DNA of 38,775 bases from a virus, in the IMG/VR virus record IMGVR_UViG_3300028610_002131, positions 1 to 38,775 of that record, one strand, 5' to 3'. How positions within the stretch are numbered: position 1 is the first letter of the stretch; each line of letters opens with the position of its first letter. The translations under genes were made by a program, and so were the position numbers. Shown one piece after another: positions 23,052-29,792 of the stretch. Below the pieces are notes generated by a model. That model had not been told where the DNA came from. It did no database searches and was given only the letters and a program-made list of their open reading frames with translations.

Positions 23052-23270
23052 ATGAAGTTCGATCTGAGTTCTGATTCTGGCCGTGAAGCTGCCCGTAAGA
23101 TGGTCGGTGGCCGCGTGACTGCGGTTTTTGAAGGCGTGCCCGTCCAACCGGCGTACGTCGCGGCCATCCGGAAACGGGCGGAGAAGGCTCTGAATCGCCT
23201 CCTCCATGAGGTGGGCCTGCCCCAAACGGGCACCGAGGTCTACAAGCCCGTCGGCAAAAAGGCTGGCTGA
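23052..23270 (+). CDS. Small paralog family, copy 2 (72 aa)
   Basis: A 72-residue protein, equal in length to copy 1 and 56 of 72 identical by my alignment. Shared core: FEGVPVQ.AYV.AIRKRAEKALNRLL.EVGL. Codons are GC-ending (GCC, CTG, AAG), unlike copy 1, so synonymous sites are very divergent. I chose the ATG at 23052 because GAAAGGG lies upstream; an in-frame ATG exists at 22995. A terminator with T5 follows. It sits between two blocks of the 85-base repeat. Confidence 0.75.
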   Translation: MKFDLSSDSGREAARKMVGGRVTAVFEGVPVQPAYVAAIRKRAEKALNRLLHEVGLPQTGTEVYKPVGKKAG

Positions 23271-23276
23271 CCGGCC

Positions 23277-23311
23277 GAGAGGGGCCTCGCCTAACGGCGG
23301 GGCCTCTTTTT
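23277..23311 (+). terminator. Rho-independent terminator after copy 2
   Basis: A GC-rich stem (GGGGCCTCGCC with GGCGGGGCC, one G-T pair) closes on TAAC and is followed by TCTTTTT. It lies 7 bases after the stop. A solid terminator. Confidence 0.75.
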
Positions 23312-23410
23312 CCCCACGTTCTCTGTGCTGAGCACACGCTCAGGCCTCAGTGGCCATGATTCTGGCCAGAAAGAAGAATGTGGCCATGAATTTGAAGAAA
23401 TACTTGGTTT

Positions 23411-23547
23411 TGGCCAAGTGGAAATCCTCTGTGCTGAGGAGCCACTCAGTGCTCAGTGGCCAAAATTCTGGCCAACCAGAAGAATCTGGCCATGAAGATG
23501 AAGAAATACCTGCTTTTGGCCAAATGGAAATCGCTCTGTGGTTCCAC
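23411..23547. repeat. Dispersed 85-base repeat family, right block
   Basis: Two cores, TGGCCAAGTGG + AAATCCTCTGTGCTG (23411) and TGGCCAAATGG + AAATCGCTCTGTGG (23517), with upstream GAAATAC(T/C)TG stretches that match each other. Related to the left block at 22597. Confidence 0.6.
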
Positions 23548-23891
23548 AAAAATGTGGCCAAATTTCTGATCAAACACTTGGTTTGATGGAAATGGAAATC
23601 GCACACCCCTATTTCATGAAATAAAAGTCATGATTAAATTATCATGAAATGGGCGCATGAAATAATATCATGACTCGTTTCCACATGCTTGTGGGCAGAC
23701 TCAAAAGCAAATCGGTGCAGTGCGCAGTGTGATCGCGAGCTGCTTCGCACGGGGTCATATATCATTTGTGCGTACCAATTCGGGTCAACCTAATCAGCAC
23801 GCCTGTACGCAGTCATAAACAACGAAAACACCTATTTCTATTGCGGCAAGTGCGTATCAAAATTAAAACTATTTTTCTGATATTGTTATAT

Positions 23892-23924
23892 TTCACTTTA
23901 CTTTTGACCTACGCCCGCTATACT
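23892..23924 (+). promoter_or_regulatory. Promoter-like element of paralog copy 3
   Basis: TTCACT (23892-23897), 21 bases, TATACT (23919-23924). The 16-mer ATTGTTATATTTCACT at 23882-23897 recurs exactly at 24517-24532, upstream of the gene at 24635. A leader GGTTCAAAGTGAAC follows. Confidence 0.5.
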
Positions 23925-24004
23925 TATATTAGCGTTCGGGTTCAAAGTGAACCTCAACGCCGTCCAGTTTTCTGTGGCCCCTTGTGGGCCAGAAAGGAGC
24001 CAAA

Positions 24005-24259
24005 ATGGCTGCCACTAATCCCCCCAGGTCCGGCGGTTTGATCAGCATTCTGAGCAGCGAGCAGGGCAGGCAACAGTCCCTGACCGACCTCAGAAATCAG
24101 GTCACGAAGGTCTTTGAAGGCGTGCCGGTGCAGCCCGCGTACGTCAAGGCCATCGCCGACCGGGCCGAGAAAGCCCTCAACAGGCTTTTGCACGAAATCG
24201 GGCTGCAACAGGTGGGCACCCAGATCTACAAGCCTGCCGGTAAAAAGGCGTCCGCGTAG
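24005..24259 (+). CDS. Small paralog family, copy 3 (84 aa)
   Basis: An 84-residue protein with a longer N terminus (AATNPPRSGGLISIL) but the same core (KVFEGVPVQPAYVKAI, RAEKALNRLLHEIGL, YKPAGKKA). AAAGGAGCC precedes the ATG, the extended ribosome site of the plus arm. It is followed by a 36-residue membrane gene and a terminator, making a two-gene unit. Confidence 0.7.
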   Translation: MAATNPPRSGGLISILSSEQGRQQSLTDLRNQVTKVFEGVPVQPAYVKAIADRAEKALNRLLHEIGLQQVGTQIYKPAGKKASA

Positions 24260-24331
24260 TTCGCCTTCGACTTGCGGATCGGCAGCTCGAAAGGGCTGCC
24301 GGTTCTTTCCGAACAACAAAGGAGCACAACA

Positions 24332-24442
24332 ATGACCAACCTCTTCTTCATCATCTTCTTCGTCTGTTTGGGCCTGGCCGCCTACACTTCGGGGGCCGTG
24401 CGCGACTTCAATCGTGCGGCCAACCGCTCCGCCAATCAATGA
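24332..24442 (+). CDS. 36-aa single-pass membrane microprotein
   Basis: A 36-residue protein beginning with MTNLFFIIFFVCLGLAAYTS, a transmembrane segment, followed by a short polar tail (DFNRAANRSANQ). AAAGGAG lies 8 bases upstream of the ATG. A terminator follows at once. Function unknown; possible partner of copy 3. Confidence 0.55.
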   Translation: MTNLFFIIFFVCLGLAAYTSGAVRDFNRAANRSANQ

Positions 24443-24451
24443 ACCCCGTTA

Positions 24452-24477
24452 CCCGGCATTCAATCGCCGGGTTTTTT
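24452..24477 (+). terminator. Rho-independent terminator after the membrane microprotein
   Basis: CCCGGC pairs with GCCGGG around an 8-base loop, then six T. It closes the paralog copy 3 unit. Confidence 0.8.
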
Positions 24478-24526
24478 GGTAGCCGCATATTTCAAAGGAA
24501 GCACGACTTTCATGAAATTGTTATAT

Positions 24527-24559
24527 TTCACTAGCTATACCTAATTGCGGCGGTATAAT
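24527..24559 (+). promoter_or_regulatory. Promoter-like element of the gene at 24635
   Basis: TTCACT (24527-24532), 21 bases, TATAAT (24554-24559). Shares the 16-mer at 24517-24532 with the copy 3 promoter, and GGTTCAAA(A/G)TGAAC in the leader. Confidence 0.55.
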
Positions 24560-24634
24560 AGGGTATAGTAAGGGTTCAAAATGAACGCGAAATTTGTACA
24601 ATTTTCTCTGATTCTGCAAAAAAGGAGCCTTGAA

Positions 24635-24793
24635 ATGCTGACTGTGCTTGAAGAAATCCGCGAAGCTGCCGGCCTTTTTACTAGCAGTCATTTCGCCCGC
24701 CGTCGCCGGAACTCTGCCTCAATTTCAAATTTTGAGTTCTGGTCAGTTTGGTGCTTGAATCTGCCGCGAGCCCTCCGCTTTTATATCTGCTGA
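24635..24793 (+). CDS. Small basic hypothetical protein (52 aa)
   Basis: A 52-residue protein from the ATG at 24635, which has AAAAAAGGAGCC upstream; an in-frame ATG at 24581 gives 70 residues and lies in the shared leader. The chain is basic (FARRRRNSAS) with aromatic-rich C terminus. Not recognised. A strong hairpin follows. Confidence 0.5.
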   Translation: MLTVLEEIREAAGLFTSSHFARRRRNSASISNFEFWSVWCLNLPRALRFYIC

Positions 24794-24800
24794 GCCTTAG

Positions 24801-24830
24801 CCGGCAGCTGGCCCGCCAGCTGGCTGCCGG
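24801..24830 (+). terminator. Hairpin after the 52-aa gene
   Basis: CCGGCAGC pairs with GCTGCCGG, with an inner TGGC/GCCA stem and a GCTG bulge. No real T-run follows, so termination is uncertain. Confidence 0.45.
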
Positions 24831-24911
24831 GTTGATGAGTTTATTGTTTGTCCAACGCGGCCTTAATCTGCGTGGGGCTATGATTTTGTTAATCCTTAGG
24901 AGCCTGACCAA

Positions 24912-25139
24912 ATGCAAAAGCAAGGAATTGACGTGTACGATCTAGAGGCGGAAAACGAAGGCCGTGCCCTACGTTCTGCCCCTGGAATTGTAGGTCCGCG
25001 TGGCAAAAAACTCGGCAAAAGCATGACGATGAACAATGCTGTGCCGCCTGTTCGCCGGAGTAGCAGGGGCAATTGTATTACCAACGCCGCCGCCAAAGCT
25101 CTGTACCAAGCGTGGCGCAAAAACCTGAAAGGAGCCTAA
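24912..25139 (+). CDS. Hypothetical protein (75 aa)
   Basis: A 75-residue basic protein (GPRGKKLGKSM, RRSSRGNCITNAAAKALYQAWRKN) with an unknown fold. The last three codons plus stop read AAA GGA GCC TAA, so the C-terminal Lys-Gly-Ala is also the ribosome site of the next gene, at 25143. This makes translation of the two genes coupled. Confidence 0.6.
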   Translation: MQKQGIDVYDLEAENEGRALRSAPGIVGPRGKKLGKSMTMNNAVPPVRRSSRGNCITNAAAKALYQAWRKNLKGA

Positions 25140-25142
25140 ACG

Positions 25143-25481
25143 ATGAAGCCCGTATGTACTTTGAGTCCTTCTGACCTCAAAACTTTGAGCGACGAGTTCG
25201 ACAAGGCCAACCAGAGGTTTCTGGCCGCCGATGACGCCAAAGCCTTCGCCGTGAATTACCCGCATTATGCGGTCAGGGCCTTCGCGGCCTATGTGGCCGA
25301 ACTCATGTGGAATGATCGTAGCGGCCCCTTGGCCACGGTCTTCGTTGAGGGCGAAGAAGTCGTCAGCGAGATGTTTGATATGTTGCGCGAGTACGTGGAC
25401 CAATTCAGCAGCCACGACGTGTGGAGCGAAGATTGTGTGCCCGCGTTGTTTGAAGCTGACCCTAAGCTAAAGGTTGACTGA
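25143..25481 (+). CDS. Hypothetical protein (112 aa)
   Basis: A 112-residue acidic helical protein (SPSDLKTLSDEFDKAN, VRAFAAYVAELMW, EMFDMLREYVDQF). Not recognised. It follows the 75-residue gene by 3 bases, using its overlapping ribosome site. Confidence 0.6.
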   Translation: MKPVCTLSPSDLKTLSDEFDKANQRFLAADDAKAFAVNYPHYAVRAFAAYVAELMWNDRSGPLATVFVEGEEVVSEMFDMLREYVDQFSSHDVWSEDCVPALFEADPKLKVD

Positions 25482-25503
25482 AAGCAAACAAAAGGAGCCT
25501 AAG

Positions 25504-25836
25504 ATGAATCGGCGCAAAATTGAACCGGTGCTGTGTCGTATGATCAGCGACATCGTTACGGTTCGGGCCAACAAGGCGTTCAAAAAGCACCCGAAATTAA
25601 GCTGCGAAACCAGAATTGGAATAGTGAACGAAATCACCGCCTTCTTCATCTGCCAATGCCACGGGCTGACCAATCACGAGGTCGGTAGCCAGCAATTTGC
25701 CGCTCAGGTTGAGGATACAATTGACGGTGAGGCGGTTAATGCTCAAGAGGGAATTGCTGACTGTGACCCATGGCTTGAGGGTGATATGATGGATCCCGAG
25801 GAGGAGAAAGTGTATTCTGAGTATAAGCATCTCTAG
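25504..25836 (+). CDS. Hypothetical protein (110 aa)
   Basis: A 110-residue protein from the ATG at 25504, which has AAAAGGAGCCTAAG upstream. N-terminal half helical and basic (RRKIEPVLCRMISDIVTVRANKAFKK); C-terminal half acidic (DPEEEKVYSEYKHL). Not recognised. Confidence 0.6.
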   Translation: MNRRKIEPVLCRMISDIVTVRANKAFKKHPKLSCETRIGIVNEITAFFICQCHGLTNHEVGSQQFAAQVEDTIDGEAVNAQEGIADCDPWLEGDMMDPEEEKVYSEYKHL

Positions 25837-25858
25837 GTCCAAACAAAAGGAGCCTAAC

Positions 25859-26044
25859 ATGGACCGTATTATGCTGATCAGCGTGACGCTACGCAACGGT
25901 ACGCAACTGGCCAAGACGGTGAAGGGCGAGTACGACTTGAATGAAGTCGTGACCGGTCTTATCGGCCCGGGCAATAAAGGGCTCGTGGCCACCGTCGTGG
26001 AAATTGAAGTGATGCCGCAGTGCAGGATGGAGATGGCCACATGA
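25859..26044 (+). CDS. Small hypothetical protein (61 aa)
   Basis: A 61-residue protein with a beta-alpha-beta pattern (IMLISVTLRNGTQLAKTV, LVATVVEIEVMP). AAAAGGAGCCTAAC precedes it. Its stop and the next start share ATGA. Not recognised. Confidence 0.6.
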   Translation: MDRIMLISVTLRNGTQLAKTVKGEYDLNEVVTGLIGPGNKGLVATVVEIEVMPQCRMEMAT

Positions 26045-26331
26045 GTGCCGAAAAGAAACTCGACCTCAAAGCTCTCCACGATATGTTGGATAAGGCCAGG
26101 GTGGCTTTACTCCACGTGAAAGACCGGCTGCCCAGCCCCAAGGAGAACGATTATAATACCGTTCAGCGGGTGGCCCAGGTGCTGTTCGATAGAAACCCGC
26201 AATTGGCTGCCCAGGTGGCTGATGTTGAGTGTGGCGATATCTATCCGGAGTACAAAGAAGCGTGGCAATTCATGGTTGAGGCCATCTGTGACGCCGAAGA
26301 GAACTTCAAGGAAGAAAACAAGGAGTCGTGA
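26041..26331 (+). CDS. Hypothetical protein (96 aa)
   Basis: A 96-residue protein starting within the ATGA overlap. Helical and charged (LKALHDMLDKARVALLHV, FMVEAICDAEENFKEEN). Not recognised. AAGGAG near its end is the ribosome site of the following gene. Confidence 0.55.
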   Translation: MSAEKKLDLKALHDMLDKARVALLHVKDRLPSPKENDYNTVQRVAQVLFDRNPQLAAQVADVECGDIYPEYKEAWQFMVEAICDAEENFKEENKES

Positions 26332-26528
26332 TGTTTCATGGGTCGCACGAACTTAATGGCCAGAGCCTAGTGGTGGAGCTTGGCCGGGCCGGTGATGATC
26401 GGTCGGAGCACCAAGTGCGGAAGCCAGATGCTAGGCGGGAGACGGTTCGTGCGATCCACCCTTTCAAGGCTGGGCAGGCGGTAACGTCTGTCCGGCTTTT
26501 TGTCTCTGAACCTCTTCAAGGAGCCTAA
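26331..26528 (+). CDS. Hypothetical protein (65 aa)
   Basis: A 65-residue protein starting at ATG 26331, or at the adjacent GTG 26328. Basic (EHQVRKPDARRETV) with a beta C terminus (VTSVRLFVSEP). The last codons CAA GGA GCC TAA are also the ribosome site of the gene at 26530. Not recognised. Confidence 0.5.
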   Translation: MFHGSHELNGQSLVVELGRAGDDRSEHQVRKPDARRETVRAIHPFKAGQAVTSVRLFVSEPLQGA

Positions 26529-26529
26529 C

Positions 26530-26757
26530 ATGTCTATCGATCGGGACAACGATTGGGACTACAACACCGCCAGTACGGCGGGCAATGTCATCCTCACGGA
26601 GGTGCCTGAGGCCGCCAAATTGCTGGGGCAATGGTGGGATAATCAGGACCACAGCCAAATGGATGAAGGTGAACGTTATCTAATGGACTGTTTGATGGAG
26701 GGTGTTGCTGATGCAAACAAGTCTCACTATGATCAGCACGGTGTGTACAAAATCTAG
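26530..26757 (+). CDS. Hypothetical protein (75 aa)
   Basis: A 75-residue acidic protein (SIDRDNDWDYNTAS, AAKLLGQWWDNQDH, YLMDCLMEGVADAN). Starts two bases after the stop of the previous gene. Not recognised. Confidence 0.55.
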   Translation: MSIDRDNDWDYNTASTAGNVILTEVPEAAKLLGQWWDNQDHSQMDEGERYLMDCLMEGVADANKSHYDQHGVYKI

Positions 26758-26772
26758 CAAAAAAGGAGCCAA

Positions 26773-27048
26773 ATGATGAACGCTCTGACTCTTAGTGCTC
26801 GCACAAATCCAGATCTGAAGAGCCTTGCCGGTGTGCGTGAATGGTGGCAGAATAATCGCGAATGCAATAACCACAGCATGACGGGCGGCAGTTACGCCAA
26901 CAGAAAGGATTGCGAACGTTACGGCACCAAAGAAATTCACTTCCGCTACAAGGATTTGCGGGAAGTGGCCATCTTGACTCTCTCCGAAGGCAATTGGTTC
27001 ATCAACGCCAAGAAGTTCTGCCGAGCGACAGAGACGCAGAAAGTGTGA
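26773..27048 (+). CDS. Hypothetical protein (91 aa)
   Basis: A 91-residue protein with two ATG codons at 26773 and 26776; AAAAAGGAGCCAA precedes both. Contains WWQNNRECNNHSM and a KEIHFRYKDLREVAILTL strand. Not recognised. Confidence 0.55.
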   Translation: MMNALTLSARTNPDLKSLAGVREWWQNNRECNNHSMTGGSYANRKDCERYGTKEIHFRYKDLREVAILTLSEGNWFINAKKFCRATETQKV

Positions 27049-27065
27049 TACAAAAGGAGCCTATT

Positions 27066-27386
27066 GTGTCTGATCCTCGTGTGATTGCAATTCGTGACGA
27101 CAACCTTGTTGGTGCTGGTAGTTGCTCTTATGTAGATGAGTGTATGACTGATCAAGAACTTCTGGAGGCCCTTAACGATAGTCACATTCAGGGAACTGAA
27201 AATTCAATTCGTTGGGCACTTGATACGGAGCAACTCCATCTCGAGCAGGGTCTGAATGCCCGATGGGGTGAAGATGACGATCCCCAGAAATTGAGCTATG
27301 ACGAGTTTATGCAATGTGTACAAGCTCGTGAACGGACTGGTCCTCCTCCTCAAAGGCCAGCCCCCAACCCATGGTTAGGAGCCTAA
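27066..27386 (+). CDS. Hypothetical protein (106 aa, GTG start)
   Basis: A 106-residue protein. I chose GTG 27066 because AAAAGGAGCCTATT precedes it; longer in-frame starts lie inside the previous gene. Acidic middle (MTDQELLEALNDSH, RWALDTEQLHLEQG) and a Pro-rich tail (RTGPPPQRPAPNPW). Ends in GGA GCC TAA, the ribosome site of the next gene. Not recognised. Confidence 0.55.
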   Translation: MSDPRVIAIRDDNLVGAGSCSYVDECMTDQELLEALNDSHIQGTENSIRWALDTEQLHLEQGLNARWGEDDDPQKLSYDEFMQCVQARERTGPPPQRPAPNPWLGA

Positions 27387-27387
27387 C

Positions 27388-27774
27388 GTGTACCATCCCG
27401 TGTTCAAGACGGACCTTAACGCCCAAACGATCTCGTTCGAGACAGAGAATGAGGAAGGCATCGAGCGAACTATCGTGCTGCCCGGTAAACCCGCCGTGTG
27501 CAGAACCTGTCGTGGCAAGGGCCACAGAGTTCACCCCGATGTTGATGGCAACGGGCTGACCGCCGAGGATTTCGCCCAAGACCCGGATTTCGCGGAGGAC
27601 TACATGGCGGGTCGGTTCGACATCACCTGCTCCGAGTGCAACGGCAACAAGATCATCATTCAAGTTGATCGGAACATGGCCAAGCCCGAAGACCTGGCCA
27701 TCTGGGAGGACTATCTCAGTTGCATGGCCGAGGCCCAGGCCGAGTACGAGGCCGAAGTCAGGATGGGAGCCTGA
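27388..27774 (+). CDS. Protein with CxxCxGxG-type zinc motif
   Basis: A 128-residue protein from GTG 27388. Contains CRTCRGKGH (38-46) and CSECNGNK (81-88), a DnaJ-like CxxCxGxG pair likely to bind one zinc. Such small zinc proteins are common in phages with no known role. The last codons read GGA GCC TGA, so the ribosome site of the next gene is inside. Confidence 0.65.
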   Translation: MYHPVFKTDLNAQTISFETENEEGIERTIVLPGKPAVCRTCRGKGHRVHPDVDGNGLTAEDFAQDPDFAEDYMAGRFDITCSECNGNKIIIQVDRNMAKPEDLAIWEDYLSCMAEAQAEYEAEVRMGA

Positions 27775-28098
27775 ATGATATACAATCCGAAGCCGATGGA
27801 TAAGTGCAAAATGATCGGTATCTGCGATGCCACAATCAAATCTCTCCAAGAGGGCCGACGAGCTATTGTGGAAGTAGATTACGACAAGGCCCAGTGCTTG
27901 ATCAGCAGGATCTACACGCATGGCCTCGCGCAATTGATGGATGATTTACGTCGTCTCACTCAGCCCGAATGTGAGCATGAGTTCTTTCTCAATCTGAGTC
28001 ACGATCGTAAGACAGTCAGCCAGAAGTGCAGAAAATGTTACTTGGAACAGAAACTAATCACAGCCACTCAAGGAGCCTATATTGATGACGTACACTAA
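27775..28098 (+). CDS. Hypothetical protein with C-terminal zinc-like Cys pair
   Basis: A 107-residue protein. N-terminal basic-helical part (DATIKSLQEGRRAIVEVDYDKAQ), then a C-terminal C.H...CRKC arrangement (CEHEFF, CRKC) that may bind zinc. Starts immediately after the previous stop. Not recognised. Confidence 0.55.
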   Translation: MIYNPKPMDKCKMIGICDATIKSLQEGRRAIVEVDYDKAQCLISRIYTHGLAQLMDDLRRLTQPECEHEFFLNLSHDRKTVSQKCRKCYLEQKLITATQGAYIDDVH

Positions 28099-28369
28099 AG
28101 AACAACGCAGGATCATGACGGAGAAAGATGATATCGGATTCCTCAGCGATGAGGACATGTGGCCCCACTGGCCTTTCTGCTGCCTCAAGAAGCGGAACGA
28201 ACCAGGCGAGAACAAATTGATCGTGGCTACCCTCATGAAGACCAATAAAGGCTTTTGTCTGTGGAAGGATAAAACCGTCTTTGACGGCAGCAAAGAGTCC
28301 TGGGGCGAAGCAGACGAAACCTTTGGGTCAGCATTGCAGGTGATTCAGGCTGGATGGATCGTTGATTGA
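28085..28369 (+). CDS. Hypothetical protein (94 aa), followed in frame by a conserved tail
   Basis: A 94-residue protein from the ATG at 28085 (a TTG at 28082 is possible); AAGGAGCC precedes. Contains DMWPHWPFCCLKKRN and a WKDKTVFDGSKESWG stretch. After the TGA stop (28367-28369) the same frame reads on for 26 codons, with GRKFCSGFV, which resembles the tail SRRKSWLGFV of the gene at 32793. So either the stop is a recent mutation or limited read-through occurs. Confidence 0.55.
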   Translation: MTYTKEQRRIMTEKDDIGFLSDEDMWPHWPFCCLKKRNEPGENKLIVATLMKTNKGFCLWKDKTVFDGSKESWGEADETFGSALQVIQAGWIVD

Positions 28370-28450
28370 CATTCTCATCGAGTCTGGGTAGGACGAAAGT
28401 TCTGCTCAGGCTTTGTTCGAAATTCTAACACAAAAGGAGCCTATCGATGA
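28370..28450 (+). pseudogene. In-frame tail or remnant after the stop of 28085-28369
   Basis: 26 codons plus stop in the frame of the previous gene. The DNA matches 32880-32940 over about 60 bases (GACGAAAGT, GGCT, TTTGTTC, ATTC, AGGAGCCTA in the same order). No start codon lies in it. It is best read as a remnant of a duplicated gene end, or as a read-through extension. Confidence 0.35.
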
Positions 28451-29187
28451 GTAATGTGCCCGACGGGATCCTCCGCAAGCTCCAGGCCCTTGAGCGTATG
28501 GCCAACGCTGAAGGCGGAGCCACGGAGAACGAGATCGAACAAGCTTTGGCCCACATTCGACGTATCCGGGATGAATATGACATCTCGGAAGCGGAAGCTT
28601 TCCGCACACCGGAAACGGTGAGCATCATTGAGGAGGAAAGCCGCGAGTGGAACAGGCTCATCCCCTGGATGGAGATGTTGGCCTGGGTGCCCGCCGAACT
28701 TTGCGATTGCAGATGGTTCATTCGCAATAAGTTCAAGGGCTACACAGCTCGCGGCAGACCCAAGTACTACAAGGCAATCATATTTGTCGGTACTCCTCGC
28801 GATGCAGCCACCGCCAGCGGACTGTACCAGTTTCTGTACTCGACAGTCCGCATCATGGGAACCATGAGATTCGGGGGTGGCAATTGGAACGTATCGCACA
28901 CATCCTACGCAGAAGGCATCATCAGCACTTTGCGGGAGCGTGTACGATTCCTCAGGCAGAACGCTGACAACGTGACGCCGGGCATCGGAGCCATCGTGCT
29001 GGTGAAGGACCGGGCGGTGGATGACTATATGTGCGGCTTGGGCCTGAAGAGAGGCAAAGCCTTGAAACGACGGTCCTTCGACCACAGTGCCAATGCGGCG
29101 GGTCGAGTGGATGGTAAAAAGGTTGACTTGAACCGAAGCGATCGCGTAGTGAAAGGTTCTCGCCAGCGAACTCTACCAGGAGCCTAA
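28447..29187 (+). CDS. DUF2786-domain protein
   Basis: A 246-residue protein. Residues about 6-48 (DGILRKLQALERMANAEG, EIEQALAHIRRIRDEYDI) match the DUF2786 helical domain. The middle (about 75-150) resembles the conserved region that often follows in these proteins (WNRLIPWMEMLAWVPAELC, RPKYYKAIIFVG). The family has no proven function, although phages often carry it. A basic tail (KGSRQRTLPGA) ends in GGA GCC TAA, the ribosome site of the next gene. Confidence 0.7.
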   Translation: MSNVPDGILRKLQALERMANAEGGATENEIEQALAHIRRIRDEYDISEAEAFRTPETVSIIEEESREWNRLIPWMEMLAWVPAELCDCRWFIRNKFKGYTARGRPKYYKAIIFVGTPRDAATASGLYQFLYSTVRIMGTMRFGGGNWNVSHTSYAEGIISTLRERVRFLRQNADNVTPGIGAIVLVKDRAVDDYMCGLGLKRGKALKRRSFDHSANAAGRVDGKKVDLNRSDRVVKGSRQRTLPGA

Positions 29188-29191
29188 CCTG

Positions 29192-29596
29192 ATGAACACT
29201 GCAGCCAAAGAAGCTTTTCTGATCAAGTGCAAAGAAGCCAAGCCCGCCAGGGGTGCATACGTGAGTTTGTATGTGGACAATCCTTTTTACGGCGGTCCTG
29301 AAGAAGGCGGTTGGTGGGGCCATGATTATACTGTGGTTGCCTACCACCAAGTCGCCACCGAGGAAGAAGCTGAAGCTCTCAAGGCCAAAATTGAGGAGCT
29401 TGCCGCAAAGCTCAACGAGGAGGCCAAAGACTCCTTCGGCAAACAGTGCCAGGCCGAGATTGATTGGTGCGAAGCCAGAGGCATTGATGACTACAATACT
29501 GTGTTTGGCGAAGTGGACGGCAAAGCCAGTTACTTTGTGATGACTGAGGATCATCCCGGCAGCCACAACAGCAAGGGGTGCCGACATTATGAGTAG
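29192..29596 (+). CDS. Hypothetical phage protein with GGPEEGGWWG motif
   Basis: A 134-residue protein. A Gly/Trp-rich segment (NPFYGGPEEGGWWGHDYTVV) is a pattern I associate with a widespread uncharacterised phage family. A helix (EEEAEALKAKIEELAAKLNEE) and a C-terminal HPGSHNSKGCRHYE follow. AGGAGCC is 6 bases before the ATG. Confidence 0.6.
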   Translation: MNTAAKEAFLIKCKEAKPARGAYVSLYVDNPFYGGPEEGGWWGHDYTVVAYHQVATEEEAEALKAKIEELAAKLNEEAKDSFGKQCQAEIDWCEARGIDDYNTVFGEVDGKASYFVMTEDHPGSHNSKGCRHYE

Positions 29597-29792
29597 TGAC
29601 ATCACTATCAAGGCATACAAAGACGAAAAGAATAAAATCACGGTGGATATCTCTCCCTCGCCTCCGTTTGTTGATGATGCAGATCTTCGGCAACTTGCCT
29701 TGGATCTCGAAGCATATCTGATGAGGCACGGATGGATTAATACCATCAGGGACGAGTCCCACTCGATGAAGTTCCCGGGAGTAAGGCCATGA
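29589..29792 (+). CDS. Small hypothetical protein (67 aa)
   Basis: A 67-residue protein, starting 7 bases before the end of the upstream gene. Contains a strand pair (ITIKAYKDEKNKITVDI) and a helix (DLRQLALDLEAYLMRHGW). Its stop overlaps the next start. Not recognised. Confidence 0.55.
   Translation: MSSDITIKAYKDEKNKITVDISPSPPFVDDADLRQLALDLEAYLMRHGWINTIRDESHSMKFPGVRP

Larger units (their letters stand above)
23271..24004. repeat. Repeat-rich intergenic segment 2
   Basis: A 734-base stretch with no credible gene. It has the copy 2 terminator (23277-23311), the right block of the 85-base repeats (about 23345-23590), a run of TCATGAAAT-type palindromic words (about 23610-23690), a plain AT-rich portion, and the promoter of copy 3 (23892-23924) with a leader that may encode a short peptide from GTG 23947. 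Confidence 0.6.

Noticed and set aside
23340-23606. Minus-strand and plus-strand frames over the right repeat block
   Set aside because: Both strands stay open because of base composition; the repeat core is not kept in one frame, and no start signal is convincing.
24581-24634. Upstream in-frame start for the 52-residue gene
   Set aside because: The downstream ATG has the standard AAAAGGAGCC site. The upstream ATG sits in a leader shared with paralog copy 3 and may be a leader peptide at best.
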